Shown here: positions 23,817-36,764 of the stretch, in pieces
Layout of the letters: each line of letters opens with the position of its first letter
Numbering within the stretch: the stretch's first letter is position 1
Assembly (NCBI GenBank): GCA_002224055.1
Contig: AZLU01000227.1
Span: 1-64,000, forward strand
Source of the DNA: Pezizomycotina sp. ARF18
Lineage: Eukaryota; Ascomycota
Length of the DNA stretch: 64,000 nt
Direction: 5' to 3'
Made by a program: the position numbers and the translations under genes
Notes under the pieces: generated by a model
The model's input: the letters and a program-made list of their open reading frames with translations, nothing else
The model's database searches: none
Told to the model about the DNA's origin: nothing

Positions 23817-26800
23817 CTAGTTTCACGATTAGTTAGATGGCTAAACGTATTTTAGATCAACAGGCCGCCTTTGCTCATATATATATATATGTAACTATGG
23901 TAGGAGATTAGGGTTTTGTGCGGATTCTCACATCTTCGGCATGAAACGCCTTGTTTATTTAAGACGCACATAGCACCTTGTGAGTAAAAAAGTGAGGGAC
24001 ATCAAAAAAGCGCGATATAGATAACCTAAAAAAAATTTTTTGTAAAGTAGAGTGTTGTGCAGTCAGTATTCAACGAAATATATCTAGGTGTTTACTTCTG
24101 AATTTTGTGACACTGCAGAAATCAAAAATAACAATGATATAGGAACTAGATCACATACCAAGTAGTTGTTAAAACCCATCATTGTAATTGTTATCCTTAT
24201 TACTCTGGTAGATCCGGCCCTCAAAATGTAGGCATATAGCACTTCAACAATGCTACGATTTCTGACCAAAATAGGCAGGAGACTATTCGGAAAAATTTTC
24301 TTGAGCCGTATACTCGGGAATAAAGAACGTGAAGAGCTTGAACCAAGTGCTAGACTAGCTGGAGAAAGCGCTATCAAGTAGATATTCTTGTTCCTAGACC
24401 TGGGTTTCCCTATATATATATATTCTCGTCTCAGGGTGCCGGCGACAAAGGGAGGATAACGGACTCGACATACTCTTGTGTACGGATGAAAGAGGGGGGG
24501 AAGGAGGGAAATGCCTATACCGCGGAGTACAACTATGATTGAATATAAAATAACGATAATGTGGGAGACGAAAATCACTATATCTCATATATGGCAAAGA
24601 CTAAGTGGTTTGAGAACGGCTACTCAGAAAAAGAAAGCGAAAAGGAATCCCAAAGTTACCTGCCGAAGCACTACAGCGCTTTGCTCTATACTTTGCTTCT
24701 CTTGGTTACTTTACTTTCTTCCTTTTCTTTTTTCCTTTTTTCCCCTTTTTTTCTTTTTCGAGAAACCCCATTATATCTGAGCTCGCTTGATAGAAAGCAA
24801 CGCTTCCGCGGTTTTACTTTCTTTTTCTTCTCTTTTCTGAGCTTTGTGTAACTCTCAATTTGCCCAGGCTACTCTGCCCAGATACTTAGGTGCTTACATG
24901 CACATTGCTAGCGGTACATCAAATGATATTTCAGAGGCTCTCAAGGCGAAAGTCAGAATTGGAAGCCATGTATTACAAGTTGGCAACCGAAAATATATTA
25001 ATATACAGTGTTGTCTTTTTATTTTTTTTTTTCGCATTGTCTACGGTCATCTGCTATAGCTGTGAATTTTACTTATATAATGTACTTATACTTACGTACT
25101 TGTGCATTTAGAGGAAAGCGACTCGAGCCTCCTATCCGTGTTGGGGGGTTCATGAGAAACCATTGGCATTCGAGGCTGTCTCTGCTGTAGTTAGATTTCC
25201 CGCTTTCCTCATTTGACGGCGTGCACGACTAGACAACAAGAACATAAACAACATATATTTCGTATATGTGTAATATGCTTTCTTCCTGGCATGAAAAGTC
25301 GAGATAGTAGCAATGTCCTGTTAAACTGGCTCGCAAGGACCAAAAAGTTTCTGGATTTTTAGAACCCTTGACGTAAAGTAGCCTTTAACCATGAGAAGAC
25401 TAAGATGTTGATTATTTTCATTTATTTATTTTATTTTTTCTTCTCTCCACCCAGACTAAACCGACATATATATTCAGTGCCTTAGTTATATCTAGGCAAT
25501 TCGAGTGATAAATAAGGTAAGATTATTCTAGGATAGCAGTGCCGCTGGGAAATCTGTTCTCGAGTTGCATATACTAGTAATCTCTCTCAAGCAAAATTAT
25601 AACCCAAGGTTGAAGTGGCCTACAACCTGCGTGTGATCATGACTCCTTCTCAATCCGGAATATATATGTATATACGCAAACATTTTAGTTTCATGCCATG
25701 GACTGAAACGGGAACATTTCTGTTTTATTAAATTGTACTATTTCAACGAGCTCCGCAACGCTTGAAACTCCGCGTATCATTTCTCTCAATGTTTCTTTTT
25801 TAGGTGCTACAAGAGAAACCCAAATAGTAATCATAATAAAAAGACTTTCTAGAGTTACCTACTCGTCTTCTCTGCTCATCGATTTTCCCTGTAAGGTATT
25901 ATGCAGCGACCTGTAAACACCCGGTTGGGCACATATGTTAGGCGTCTTGTTCCGTCATTCATCGGGGGAGTCCTGGTTGAGATTATTTTGTGATGGCTTA
26001 TTACGGGAATTTTAGGGTAATATTATATAATCTTGATGAGAAAACATTTGCTTCCCCAAGTCCAAGTATAACCAGGACCGCTGGAAAGATTTGTCAACCT
26101 AGCGAGCCCTGTAAATCTGGGGCAGTGATCACACGAATCCAGAGACAGAAATTTATAACTTGCTTGGCTCGTGCATAATCGTAAACTCAAGATGGTCAAT
26201 CTCACAATAGCAAGGTCTTATGGCGTCAATTTAAATAGTGCTTCATCGCAAAAGGTTTGTCAGTTAGAGATTTACACAGTATTATTAAGCCTCGTTACTC
26301 ACTCGGAAATCGCTTACTGCTCAGGGGCTTGAGAAAATAAATTAGGAAAATTTATACCTAATGGCCTGATATACAAATCCGGCTTAGGCAGGCTCGTTGG
26401 CGAGAATAGAGGTAAGTTTAACATGCACCTGTCTATAATTGCAAGGAAGCAAGAGAATAAGCGAATATGACAAGAGAAGGAGCTGCTGCCGCGCTTGCTT
26501 ACATCTTTGCATCAAAGGCTGGACGTTTGAGCTCCCCACTTCGCGGCTGCAACCGCTTTTGGCCTCTGATCATGCGGGATTGCATCAAGCCTCATGCATC
26601 TATCTCTAAGGCAAATAATAACAATTACAACTGCAGCAATAATCGTTGGGTATTTTCGCTCAGCGCCTTAGGCATATAATGATATATATATCTGTCCGCT
26701 ACTTACTAGTTTAGGACACGCAACCCTCTATTCTACAGCTGAGTTACTCAGACACATCATTCCGAACGTTCGCCACAGCTTGATTCCGGAAATGACATCG

Positions 26801-28871
26801 TTGTTGGTTATATTGTTCTTCGCTAATTTCGAGCCACCTGCTGACGGATCATAATTACCCATTACAGTCGCTTGGAGGTCGGAATCCGGAAGTCCCAAAA
26901 AGCGTGTGCGTTCTGACACGTAGGCGAGCTGTTGTTGCTCAGAATTTTGAGATTTCCGTCAGCTCTTCATTAAATATAAAAAATTTAAGACGTTTATAAG
27001 CCACGTGAAACATGACATGAGATAATGCTAATACTTCAGCCAGCGACGACTTATCTTTCAAATAACCTCATATCAATATTATTTTTCTATTTCATTTTAT
27101 TTTTAAGTCAATTTTCAAATTCCATAACGGAATTCCGTGAGCGCTTGCCAACGTGTTTAGCCAAGTGCCTCTATACTTCTCTAGATAGGATATGTTGCTA
27201 AACTTTGAAATCACGGACATCTGCACAACTTAATTAGGCGCTCCACAAGCAGCGCATTTATATCTTGGGGCAGACGTTGGTTTACATGTAGTCGGCGCCC
27301 GCTTAATATTGGTTTCAGGAGATTTTAACTTAGCACTCGCAAGGAATCAATCCAGGCCCCTGCAATAAATCAATAATAATAACAATAAAAAAAAAGGCTC
27401 GGAGATTCGGAGATTCTCATCCAAGCTAAGCTTAAGCTTAGTTTCTCATACCATAAGGGCACCTATGACACGAAACAAGACGCGTAAGGTCTAGAGGTTT
27501 TTCTTTGAATTGAGAAAGAAAAGGAGAAGAGTGCACGAAATTTTCAGCTATCGCATCGATCGACGATAATTGCAAATAAAACATCTGTATATACTACTAG
27601 CTGTGCCCCAGCTTTACCGTCTATTCCAGATATAATTATCACAAAACTTATCTAACGAAGTAGGCTTCTGTAGCACAATGATACTCGCTTTGCCGGGCCG
27701 GATATCAGCCCTCTGTAGCTGGATATTTAATCTATATTATTACTACTAAGTACATTGATCAGTTATTTTTTCCCCCTCTGTTTCTTCGTTGTTTTCTTTT
27801 CTTTTTCTGTTCAACGTATAGACGTTACGAGGTATTCCATTCTTGGAGCGACTCCGTATTCCCCGGCCGTACTCGCTTTAACAGCTTGGAAGAAGATGTT
27901 TTAGAAGCTCCGGCCTGCATGTATGTAACTTCGCTTTGGGGACCTGGATTTGAAAACACTCGAATAATGATAATAGCATCTTTTTATCTATATAACATAT
28001 AAGCATGTGAGAAGATACATACCTATTGCGTAGACAGACAATTCCAATATTACGTCCAAATTCCTGACTAAGTGCTACTTCTACCAACAACCTGATCTTC
28101 GTTCTATAAAGTTGCACTATTCGCTACTTTTACTAAACGCTTAAGTAAAGTTTCGTAAATGTCGTTCGATGCTTCCCGTGTTCTTAGATTCGTAATCCAT
28201 ATAGAGTTAGAAGAAGGAGAGAATAGAAGTTCGAAAAAAAAAGAAAGGAAAAAAAAAAAAAAAAAAAAAAAAACAACGTGCGTTGGGTTTTAAAGGGCTC
28301 GAATAAAAAAGTTAACAGCAAACAAAAACACGACATGGAATATTGGAATTCCAAACGGGGGTCCAGATTCGGGGCCATTCTACAAGATAATAATGTTAAA
28401 GTATAAAGTATATATATATATTTGTATATCCGTCAAAGCAATTATATTAAATATTATTTGCAGATCTAACAATAATAATAAATCGCAAAAAAAAAAAAAG
28501 GTCTGAAATGGACAGATAGAAAGAATTGCGCAAATTGTTCATGACTACTAACTACTACCGTACTTACTTAATACCTTTTCCTCTCCCTTTCTTCTTTCTT
28601 TCTTTCTTTTTTTTTTTTTTTTTTTAATATTATATTATATTATATTATAAAGTTTTGGCGAAATTCTTCAAAAAACACCCACAGATACGAATCGAGAAAT
28701 AAACGCCCGGGAATCTATCTGATTTTAACTACCAAGGAACCCTCTCTTTAAACGGACGGAAACGAAAATAAATAAAAAACCATCCCAAGTACACACCACA
28801 GACTTCAAAAACCAACCAACCACCCCTTTTTTAAATATTCTATATACTCTTTATACTAGCCGTTCTCGTTC
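23817..28871. other. Gene-poor region
   Basis: About 5 kb between the rhodopsin-domain gene and the pik1 upstream region. The missing first exon of the rhodopsin gene may lie at its left end (a minus-strand ATGGGTTTTAAC followed by GTATGT near 24177 is one weak candidate). Poly-A and poly-T tracts are frequent at 28.2-28.6 kb. Apart from the short frame at 26728-26959 I see nothing coding. Confidence 0.5.
26728..26959 (-). CDS. Unrecognised short coding-like fragment
   Basis: A minus-strand frame with EQQQLAYVSERTRFLGLP and a hydrophilic, Asn/Ser/Gly-rich tail ending LSNSAVE and stop. The composition is protein-like and not driven by a simple repeat, but I know no family for it. It could be a last exon of an undetected gene or chance. 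Confidence 0.2.
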
Positions 28872-29126
28872 GAGAAGAGAAAAGTCAGAGAGTGCGACCC
28901 AGGTTTCTCGATCCGAAGAGCAAGTACGTTTTGTGCTACAGTTGCCTCTACACTAGTACTTCATACGCGCAATCGAAAAAGGAAAACGAAGCGGATTTAA
29001 ACCAGGAACCCCCGAAAGAAGAGGGCCCAATTTCGGGTAGCGGATCCAGTAGCCCAGCAGTAGGTTGCAAGTAAAGAGCAGCAGCCCAAAAAACAACACC
29101 TTCGTATATCAGAGAAGGGAATAGGA

Positions 29127-29182
<56 letters not shown>

Positions 29183-29454
29183 ACTTTTTCACGGTAGCCC
29201 GCATTTGACGTATAATCGATTTCTACTTAGCTTACCAACAAGCTTAGGACATCGCACAAAAAAGGATCCACCCGGTTTCCAGTAGATTATCAGCTTTCTT
29301 CCGTCTTCGCTTCTCTGCCTCCTCCGCCGCAGGCTCGACTTTCTTTCCCTCCCCCTCACTCGCCTCGCCAGCCTACTTATTTCAAAACCTGGCATTCGGT
29401 GGTACACCCGCGGCGCTTCCAAGTGGTGTTTTTTTCGTCCGGCTCGCGAAATAG
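28872..29454 (+). promoter_or_regulatory. Upstream/leader region of pik1
   Basis: Region immediately 5' of the pik1 start, with pyrimidine-rich stretches and a perfect CT repeat at 29131-29181. Pyrimidine tracts are common near fungal transcription starts. A short open frame at 28892-29074 matches nothing. Confidence 0.4.
29131..29181. repeat. (CT)25 microsatellite
   Basis: A perfect CT dinucleotide run of about 51 bp, some 275 bp upstream of the pik1 start codon. Confidence 0.97.
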
Positions 29455-32400
29455 ATGTCGAAAGAACTTCTGTTGAGACTCTTCGAAGTGAACACTTCAG
29501 CGATGACCCCTTTCTAGCAATAGGATACCTGGCGTGAGTTTCCAGTTACTGGTCTAAGCTTGGACGCCGATGTAATCTCTTCCCGCGCGGTATACCTCAA
29601 CTAACGAGTTTTCCTTTTTCCTCCTAGGCGGTATTCGAATCAAATCGGTATACATCACTATCTGTGCTCCCGGTTGCGCCAGTTTAGCTACTCCGAGATC
29701 GAATTCTACATTCCCCAGCTATGCCATCTCCTTGTTAGTGTTAATGATATCGAGTCCGTTGCGTTGGAAGACTTCATAATTGAGCTGTGCAACAACTCCG
29801 CTCATGTGCTTTAATAGTACGTTTTTCATTCCGACCTTTATTACCAGAAAGCGAATAGACTTCTACGCACTCGAAGCTTGGATGAGGTTTCTCTTTTACT
29901 TAAAATATTTGTTCATTTTCATTGTAGGCATTCTGGCTATTTCAGACCCATCTGCATGATCTTGCAGGAACCCCACTTCAAGCGCCTTCAAGGTAGCACA
30001 ATACATAACATTCAATCCACTGTTTATTCTGGGCATTTCTCGCTCACAATCCGGTCTTTCTCTATTCCATAAGACATGCCGGGAAATATACAACAGAGTG
30101 CAGCTTATTGTTTTCGGATCCCCTGAGTCCTCCGAGCGGAAGCGTATCCAGGAGAATATTCTACCGGTAACACTGCTAGCTAGTATCATACCCGCGGGGA
30201 TAGCCCGCCCCCGCTTTGGCGCGTATGCAGGCTCTCTCGCCGTCGCGCAAGCGAAGAAGCCCCCGAAAAATGACATTACGATATCCGAGACTCCGCAGCC
30301 TTCGCCGAGGCTTACAAGAAGTAAAACTACCGGTTCCTCGACTACAAGGCCTAGGAAAGAGAGGCTTTCTGCCGTCAAGGCTGGAAATGGCCCCGCGGTT
30401 TCTCAATCGTCGCCTTCATCCCCGAAGATTAACCTAAGTCCGAGCTTCTTACGCCAACCGTCAATGGAACACAATCAATGAAAGAGAAAGCGTCTCTTCG
30501 AACCATCTTGAGGTGGTTCAGACCGGCCAATTGAACTCTTCGTCATCCCAGATCTTCGGTTATCCGAGACGTCCAAAATCAAACCAATGCCTTCGAAATC
30601 TAGCAAGAAAAATAGGAACCCTCGTCCAACCGATCCGCCTCCCTTTCAGCCGTACAGAAGGTGCAAATGCTGCGGACAAATTACTTTCACAGCCAAACAC
30701 AGCTACTTTCAACACTGGAAAACATCTCCAACAAGCTAATAGGTGTGCCCAACCGGCGCGTCTTTAGTGCACTAAGGGCCGAGCTTGGATTGCTCAATAA
30801 TTATCTTCCTGCTGAAGTAGATATTCCAATGATAAGCCTTGTTCGATACCAGAAAAGGCTGGAAAAGGGCTGTGTACCCAACACCATCGCATCGTGCGAA
30901 TTAAATCCTGCAGAGGCGACTGTATTGAATAGCGCGGAGAGGGTACCGTACCTTTTAATGGTGGAAATTCTCCTCAACGATTTCGACTTTAATCCCGACA
31001 GTAAAGAAAACCAAAACATTGCTTGCGACTCTGATGTCAGAAGGCGGTAGCTCTCGGAGGAGGATATTTGACCTTTCTGATGTTTCGCCTTCTCAGTACC
31101 AGCAGGCGCCTAGGATGAGGGCCCAGATAGCGTATTCGAACCAGTGCAGGGAGAATATAGGTGTCTCTCCGAGCTTGAAGAATTCGGTTTCGATTGCTCC
31201 TCAGAGGCATAATTCGGATCCATTTTGTCTGGTCCTCGGGCACCCATTCCACCGCGGCTTTCGGGAGGTGCTACGGCATCTTCAGGGTCGTCGATTAACA
31301 CGCCTCGATCTCTGGATTTTCCATACCTCGTAATGGTAGCCCTAACCGTATAAGAAAAGTTCGCCATTTTCGCCAAGCAGGATAGAGCAACCCGATCTTT
31401 CTGCACTTGCAATACACATGCGGACAGCGGCGCAGATGCTTGCTCAACTCGATGCAAGCAGCTTCCAACGCCCTAGGGACGAGGTCGCTGCCATCAAAGC
31501 GAAAATTATTGCAAGCATGCATCACTAGAAGAACAGAGTTTTTCGATGGAAGAGCCTGTACCAACGTTCGATAATATCCTCGACGAACTTCGCTCGCGCT
31601 GCTGATGCGAGAACGGAAACATCGAGCAGAATGCTGCTGCGGGAATCTTAACGTTGGAGTAGGCGCGGCAAGATGGAAACGATCAAAAGCTCGGCGGTAT
31701 CGCCCGAAAGCGACAAAGTGATCCTAGCGCTGCGATGTTTGGGGAGGACTGGAAAACGAAGCGAGAGCGTATCCGTAAATCATCACCATATGGGCTTTGC
31801 AAAAACTGGGATTTGCTCAGTGTCATTGTTAACTGGTGGGGACCTTCGACAAAGGCCTTTGCATGTCAGTTGATTCAGTTCTTCGGACGCACGTGGGAGG
31901 CGCTGGTGTGCCTGTCTGGGTCAGGAGAATGCGGATTCTGTCACGGGAGAGGTGAGGATTGTATCTTTCTAAACGGCCTATCCTACACAGGTCAATTAAA
32001 CTACTCTCATTTTAGTCCGCTGGAATTATTGAAAACGATCGCCAACGGTGTGTCTGTGCATTCGCTAAAGCGTAGTTTAACGCTGGCGTCAGTGAAATCT
32101 GGGAAGAATCCCAGAGGCAGATTCGCTACCCTAAAGACCATTTTGTCCGGGTAAAAAAGCCTTCAGTTTTCAAGCCTACGAGATCCACTTCCCGAGTACT
32201 AACAAAAGGCATTAGGCTTTTGGTGAACCTGATAGCGCTCCGTACAAAAAGGCGTAGAAGAGTTCACGAATCTCTAGCTGCATATTCGATAATTTGCTAC
32301 GTGCTCCAACTCAAAGACCGCCACAACGGCAACTTCTGATAGATAATGAAGGCGTAAGTGTAATATATTCCGTGGTATTCCTTCCAAGCTCGAATAGCTA

Positions 32401-32937
32401 AGTGAACTGGCGAATTTAATTAGATATTATACACATCGATTTCGGCTTTCTTTTGTCTAATTCACCGGGATCGCTTGGATTCGAAGCGGCGCGTTTAAAC
32501 TGACGTATGAATACGTCGATGTCCTTGGGGACAAACTTCCACAATTCGGGAGTTTAGGTCACTGTGCAGAGGCATTCCAAGGTGATATATTCCGAAATTT
32601 CACTCGTTAACCGGAACCTCACTAATTCAATCACAGCTATCCGGAAATCCGCCGAAAATCTTATAACCTCGTCGAACTCATGGGCAAAAGAATCTGCCTT
32701 CCCCTGTTATGGCTCTGGTGTGGCTTCGGTGTCGAGCCACCTACGGCAAGATTCCAACTACAGCTTAGCGAAGCGGAAGCTGAAACATTTGTAGATACAG
32801 ACTCATTGCTAAAAGTCTGGGAAGGTAAACACTACACTTTCAAAAGATATTCCAAGCTTGATAACCAGAGAACCAATGCTACTCTTTCCTCTCAGCTATT
32901 ACACTCGAATGTATGACGCTTTCCAGTCCGGACGCAG
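29455..32937 (+). CDS. pik1: Phosphatidylinositol 4-kinase Pik1
   Basis: Makes PI4P at the Golgi, needed for secretion. Exon 1 starts MSKELLLRLFE and, after an intron, YSNQIGIHYYLCSRLRQFSY and EIEFYIPQLCHLLVSVND give the N-terminal lipid-kinase-unique (helical) domain. A Ser/Pro-rich linker spans 30.1-31.6 kb. The kinase domain begins near 31720 with DPSAAMFGEDWKTKRERIRK, then SPYGLCKNWDLLSVIV, NGVSVHSLKRSLTLASV and SGKNPRGRFATLK. The catalytic stretch SIICYVLQLKDRHNGN lies near 32286-32335. The activation segment IHIDFGFLLSNSPGSLGFEA lies near 32425-32485, after an intron. The end carries FQLQLSEAEAETFV and, after an intron, SYYTRMYDAFQ. A tiny last exon is probably further downstream and was not fixed. 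Several frame changes fit sequencing indels. Confidence 0.93.
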
Positions 32938-33717
32938 GTATATATTGAAGTTTCCAGCGACTCATATTCATTTACTTGCATATTTATACCTATACTTCTC
33001 TGCGCCTTTTTTCTTCTTGGTTTTTTTTTTTTTTTTTGCACCGGTATCTGGGTGTAGATACGACAATTTTTGTGCACTCCACTACTAGTGTATGGTTCTC
33101 ATTGTAGAAAAATCTTTTATCTATAAATCATATAATTTCCTTTTTGCGCACGGAGCGTTCTCGCGGCACTTAACGTTAAAAAACGAAAAAATCACGATTT
33201 CTCCATCTATTGGCGTTGGCATATTACATATATACGCACAGAACACTCTACCCACTAGGGTAGTGATTAATGTAAACAAGATATCTGATACAATGAACGA
33301 ATACATGGCATACCATGTACAATAAATATATTGCATTATACCGACTAAATATTTACGCGCCTGAATGCAGTCTTCTCCAAACCATACTTGAGATTCGACG
33401 TGAGAGTATTTGTTACGTCGACAAGAGTACGAATGCACTATTATTATAGCTTTGTGCTGATACTGATATGTACAAATGTGATGGGACTATGATTAGATGG
33501 AACTTTCTTTGGTGAGGATGTCAATTTTTCTCTTCTTATTAACTTGGATGAAGATCCAATATAGGGCAACTTTTTTTTTTTTTTTTTTTTTTTTTTTGGG
33601 GGGGAGCAGCTGCACGTTCTTTAGCTCAACATCTCCTCCGAGATCTCTCTCCTATTTAAAACCAAAAGAAAACCAAAATTTTAAAGGGCCGCCATCCTTG
33701 ATCTAACGAACAAATTC
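32938..33717. other. Convergent intergenic region pik1/cdc37
   Basis: Shared 3' region, possibly with the last few codons of pik1. It contains a run of about 27 T at 33571-33597. No other gene seen. Confidence 0.6.
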
Positions 33718-35405
33718 CTATTCTAGTTCTGTTGTCGGGACAGCTTTGCCCTTGCCTTGTTCTCCTGCCCGTTCTTTCGATCTCTGCTAGCTTGGCTTTT
33801 CCTTCTTCGGTGGTTGCGTCGATGATCGATTCCTCGAGACTCAACATTCCGCCCTTTTAAATTTTATTATTACGTTAGTAAAAAAGCAGACCTATTTTAA
33901 GGAAACGTCTCCGGGAGTGTTTTCCAAGTTACCGCGCTGAGCTTTGCCACTATCTCCTCGGCTTCCTCCACTGCCATCTTGCCTAGGACGGTGTTGACAT
34001 CGTCGAGGCTGCCGCTCTCGAGTGCCCTTTGCAGGCCGGCGGGAAGCTTTCGAAATATCTTCCTGCTCTCCTGTATCTGAGGGTCGTCGGAGTCCGCCGG
34101 CGGGATGCCGATGGTGATCTGAGTGTTGGGATCGACAGCGTGCAGCTGGATCTGCTCGGTACCTGCGGCGGCATCTGCAGCCCTCTGCTCGCTGATTTCT
34201 TTAGCCCTGGAACGGATGCGGTTGTACGTCGAATTGACATCGTCCTGGAAGACCTTCTGGGCTTGGTGATTCGGGGTTGTTATCCTGTGCGAACGGGAGG
34301 GATGCGGTTCTCCGTATTAGTACAATTGAAAAATCGATATATATATATCAAGAGGCGAAGAGGCATCTTTTACCTCTTAAAAAACAGCGCGAACACCGTC
34401 CCGGCCGAGCTGGCGGCAGTACTGTAGCAGGAGGGCTTGGTGGACACACTGCCTGGCGTAGTCATCCTTGTTCTCAAGCTGCGAGTTGAACGCCTCAATG
34501 AGAAGCCCGTCCGTTTCACTCTCGGCCAGCACCGAGGGTGCTTGCTATGAACTCGGCGTAGGCGCGGTAGTCCCCGACCTTCAGCTTCGCAAACTGCCTA
34601 CCCAGTTCGGAAACCTTCATGTCATCGTCGTCATCGTCTTCCTCGTCCGCACCGTCGTCGTCGCCTTCCTCCACGTCCGCTTCTGCCCGAAGATATAGAA
34701 TCGTTGGCGGTGGCGCTGCCGTGCTTGTGAGCCGCGTGCGGGTTCAGCACCTCGACCTGTTTGGACTTGGTCTTGGTAAGCTTCTTCTTCGGCTGGCCCG
34801 GCGAGACCATCGCCGGCTGCGGGTCGGGCTTCGTGATGTGCGTGCTGTTGAATCCCGTCCTTAACCCGTCCGAGGTAATCTTCCTGGCGTCTTCCCTCTC
34901 CATATCCTCCAGCTTCTTCCTCGACTTGGCGTCGCCTCCGCGAGCTCGTCCCTGTGTTTCTGGAACCTTGACGAACCGTCCAGCTGTTCTCGCTGTCCTT
35001 GGGGATCTCCGAGAACTTTATCCGCCAGCTTCGTTATCATCTGCCCGAACGTCGGAGCGTTGTCCGGCGCACCTGGGCCCTCTGCTTATGACATCGGAAT
35101 TAGTAGAGAACATGGTCTTGAGACGAGCTCATCGCCGCGCCGCACTGCTGTCGCCGCTGCTGGTAGCCTCAGTCGGAGTGTGAGACTTTAGGGCTTCGAG
35201 GATCTTATCATGCGGGCGAGCAGCTTGGCGTTCATGTCCAGCTCATTGCGGAGGTGGTCTTTTTCCTGCGCGGGACGTGGCGCTTTCTCGTGGATGTCCC
35301 GCTGCTTCCATCTGATGAAGGACTTCTTGTCGACGTTCGGGTGGACCTCGATGTCCGAGTCGTCGGACAGCTCGAGGTTGTCCCACTTACTTAATCGATG
35401 ACCAT
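33718..35405 (-). CDS. cdc37: Hsp90 co-chaperone Cdc37
   Basis: Kinase-specific adaptor that delivers client protein kinases to Hsp90 in the cytosol. The start at 35405 opens MVID, then SKWDNLELSDDSD and HPNVDKKSFIRWKQRDIHE, the highly conserved kinase-binding N-terminus. Ser14 and Ser17 match the sites phosphorylated by casein kinase 2 in yeast. The middle domain is fragmented across frames at 34.2-35.1 kb. The C-terminal part reads LPAGLQRALESGSLDDVN and LGKMAVEEAEEIVAKLSA; an intron at 33854-33932 then leads to GGMLSLEESIIDATTEEG and an acidic tail PTTELE before the stop at 33718. One base is missing between Asp4 and Ser6, where the conserved Tyr codon is broken. Other missing bases follow. 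Since Cdc37 is essential in yeast, sequencing error is the likely cause. Confidence 0.93.
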
Positions 35406-36764
35406 TATGGAAAAGATCCGAGTTAACTCTTGGTTTTGTTGTGCTATGTTGGCAGATTATTATAGTCCTTCCCTTTTTTTGGAGGTAGTAGGGTGAAAAG
35501 AAGTAAGAGCTCAAATCCAAATCCAAATATGCAGTTTGAATATTGTGACTTCTCCGAGCTATGAAGACATTTTAATAAAGAAGCTTCCAAAGGAGAAAAT
35601 TATTTAAAGGAAAAGGAAAAGGAAAGAGAACGAGAACTGTAAAAAAAAAAAAAAATAAAAAAAAAAAAAGGAAAATGAAACTCAATTAAACTACAATAAT
35701 AATAAGTAAGTAATAGAGCGATGCTTCTCCTCCTATTATTGGAAAATGGTATGGACCAGTAAAGGAGGAAAGAGAAGAGCAAAAATTTGGACAGATGGTG
35801 GTATTATTACAAGATGTTGTGGATGGATAATCTACAGCCGTTGCAGCACTACGATGAATGACAAGTTCCTTGGCCATTTGGAAAATCACTCCCACTAACC
35901 AAGTCAGCAGCGAAGAAAGGATCTTTCGGAAGATTCCAGAAACTCCCGTCGCACCAGCAGCAAGTTGCTTTGGTATATTACTTGCGGCTCTAGCTAAGAT
36001 GCTTTCAGTAGCTCGTACATGTTCACCTTTCCGATGAGCTGAAAGCCAGTTAGGTACGGAGGCTTACCTGCTCGTTGCTGAATCCTGTACAAATACCATT
36101 CTAGTATAATTTTAAAAAAAAAAAAAAAAAAAAACTTCAAGCGATTAAATGTGTATAGTGCTTAATCGCGTCTTATATCACTGCAAGCGAACATAGGTGA
36201 GTAGTGGTAGTAGTGGTAGTAGTGGTAGTAGTAGTAGCAGTGCACATGGAATTTTTCTTGTCCTTCCGATTCTTCCTTGCATGTACCATGCCGTCACCGC
36301 CGAGATCTGAAAACGGCAGAGAGGAAAAAAAAAAAAAAAAAGAATTGGGAATAATAATAATATAATAATACCTACCTGAATGTAAGACTGGTTTTTTTTT
36401 TCTGCTTCGCTACTTGCAATTAATTACAGAGTTAATCACTCTTTATTGATCTTGTTGTAGTCCTTTTCCCTCTCCAATTCTTCCTTATTTTTTTTTTTTT
36501 TTTTTTGCCAGGTTTTTCTTACTTCATTGCCCTTGACTTTTCTGCTAAAGCCGGAATATGGAGAACTAAAAATCAGATGCGAAATCGCTCGGATCGGATG
36601 ACAACTTAAGATAACGTCACGAAATCGCTTTGGCAAATAGAATCTCGGTGCTGGAAAATCGAAAACGGACGGACGTAAAGAAGGACCTAATCCTTAGGGG
36701 AGGAAGACGAAAGGATAAACTGCGAAAGAAGGCTTTACTCTCCGGTAGCTCCGGTTCCCCCACT
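35406..36764. other. Divergent intergenic region cdc37/mdl1
   Basis: Head-to-head promoter region of about 1.4 kb. A minus-strand frame around 35.7-36.0 kb (with IPKQLAAGATGVSGIFRKI) stays open for about 100 codons but matches nothing I know. Poly-A and poly-T runs are frequent, and a trinucleotide repeat lies at 36197-36240. Confidence 0.5.
36197..36240. repeat. AGT/GGT trinucleotide repeat
   Basis: Imperfect tandem run of AGTGGT and AGT units, about 44 bp, in the cdc37/mdl1 intergenic region. Confidence 0.85.

Noticed and set aside
24084-24578. A 164-codon hydrophobic minus-strand frame upstream of the rhodopsin-domain gene
   Set aside because: It looks membrane-like but lacks family motifs for the first helix and spans AT-rich low-complexity DNA, so I did not join it to the gene.
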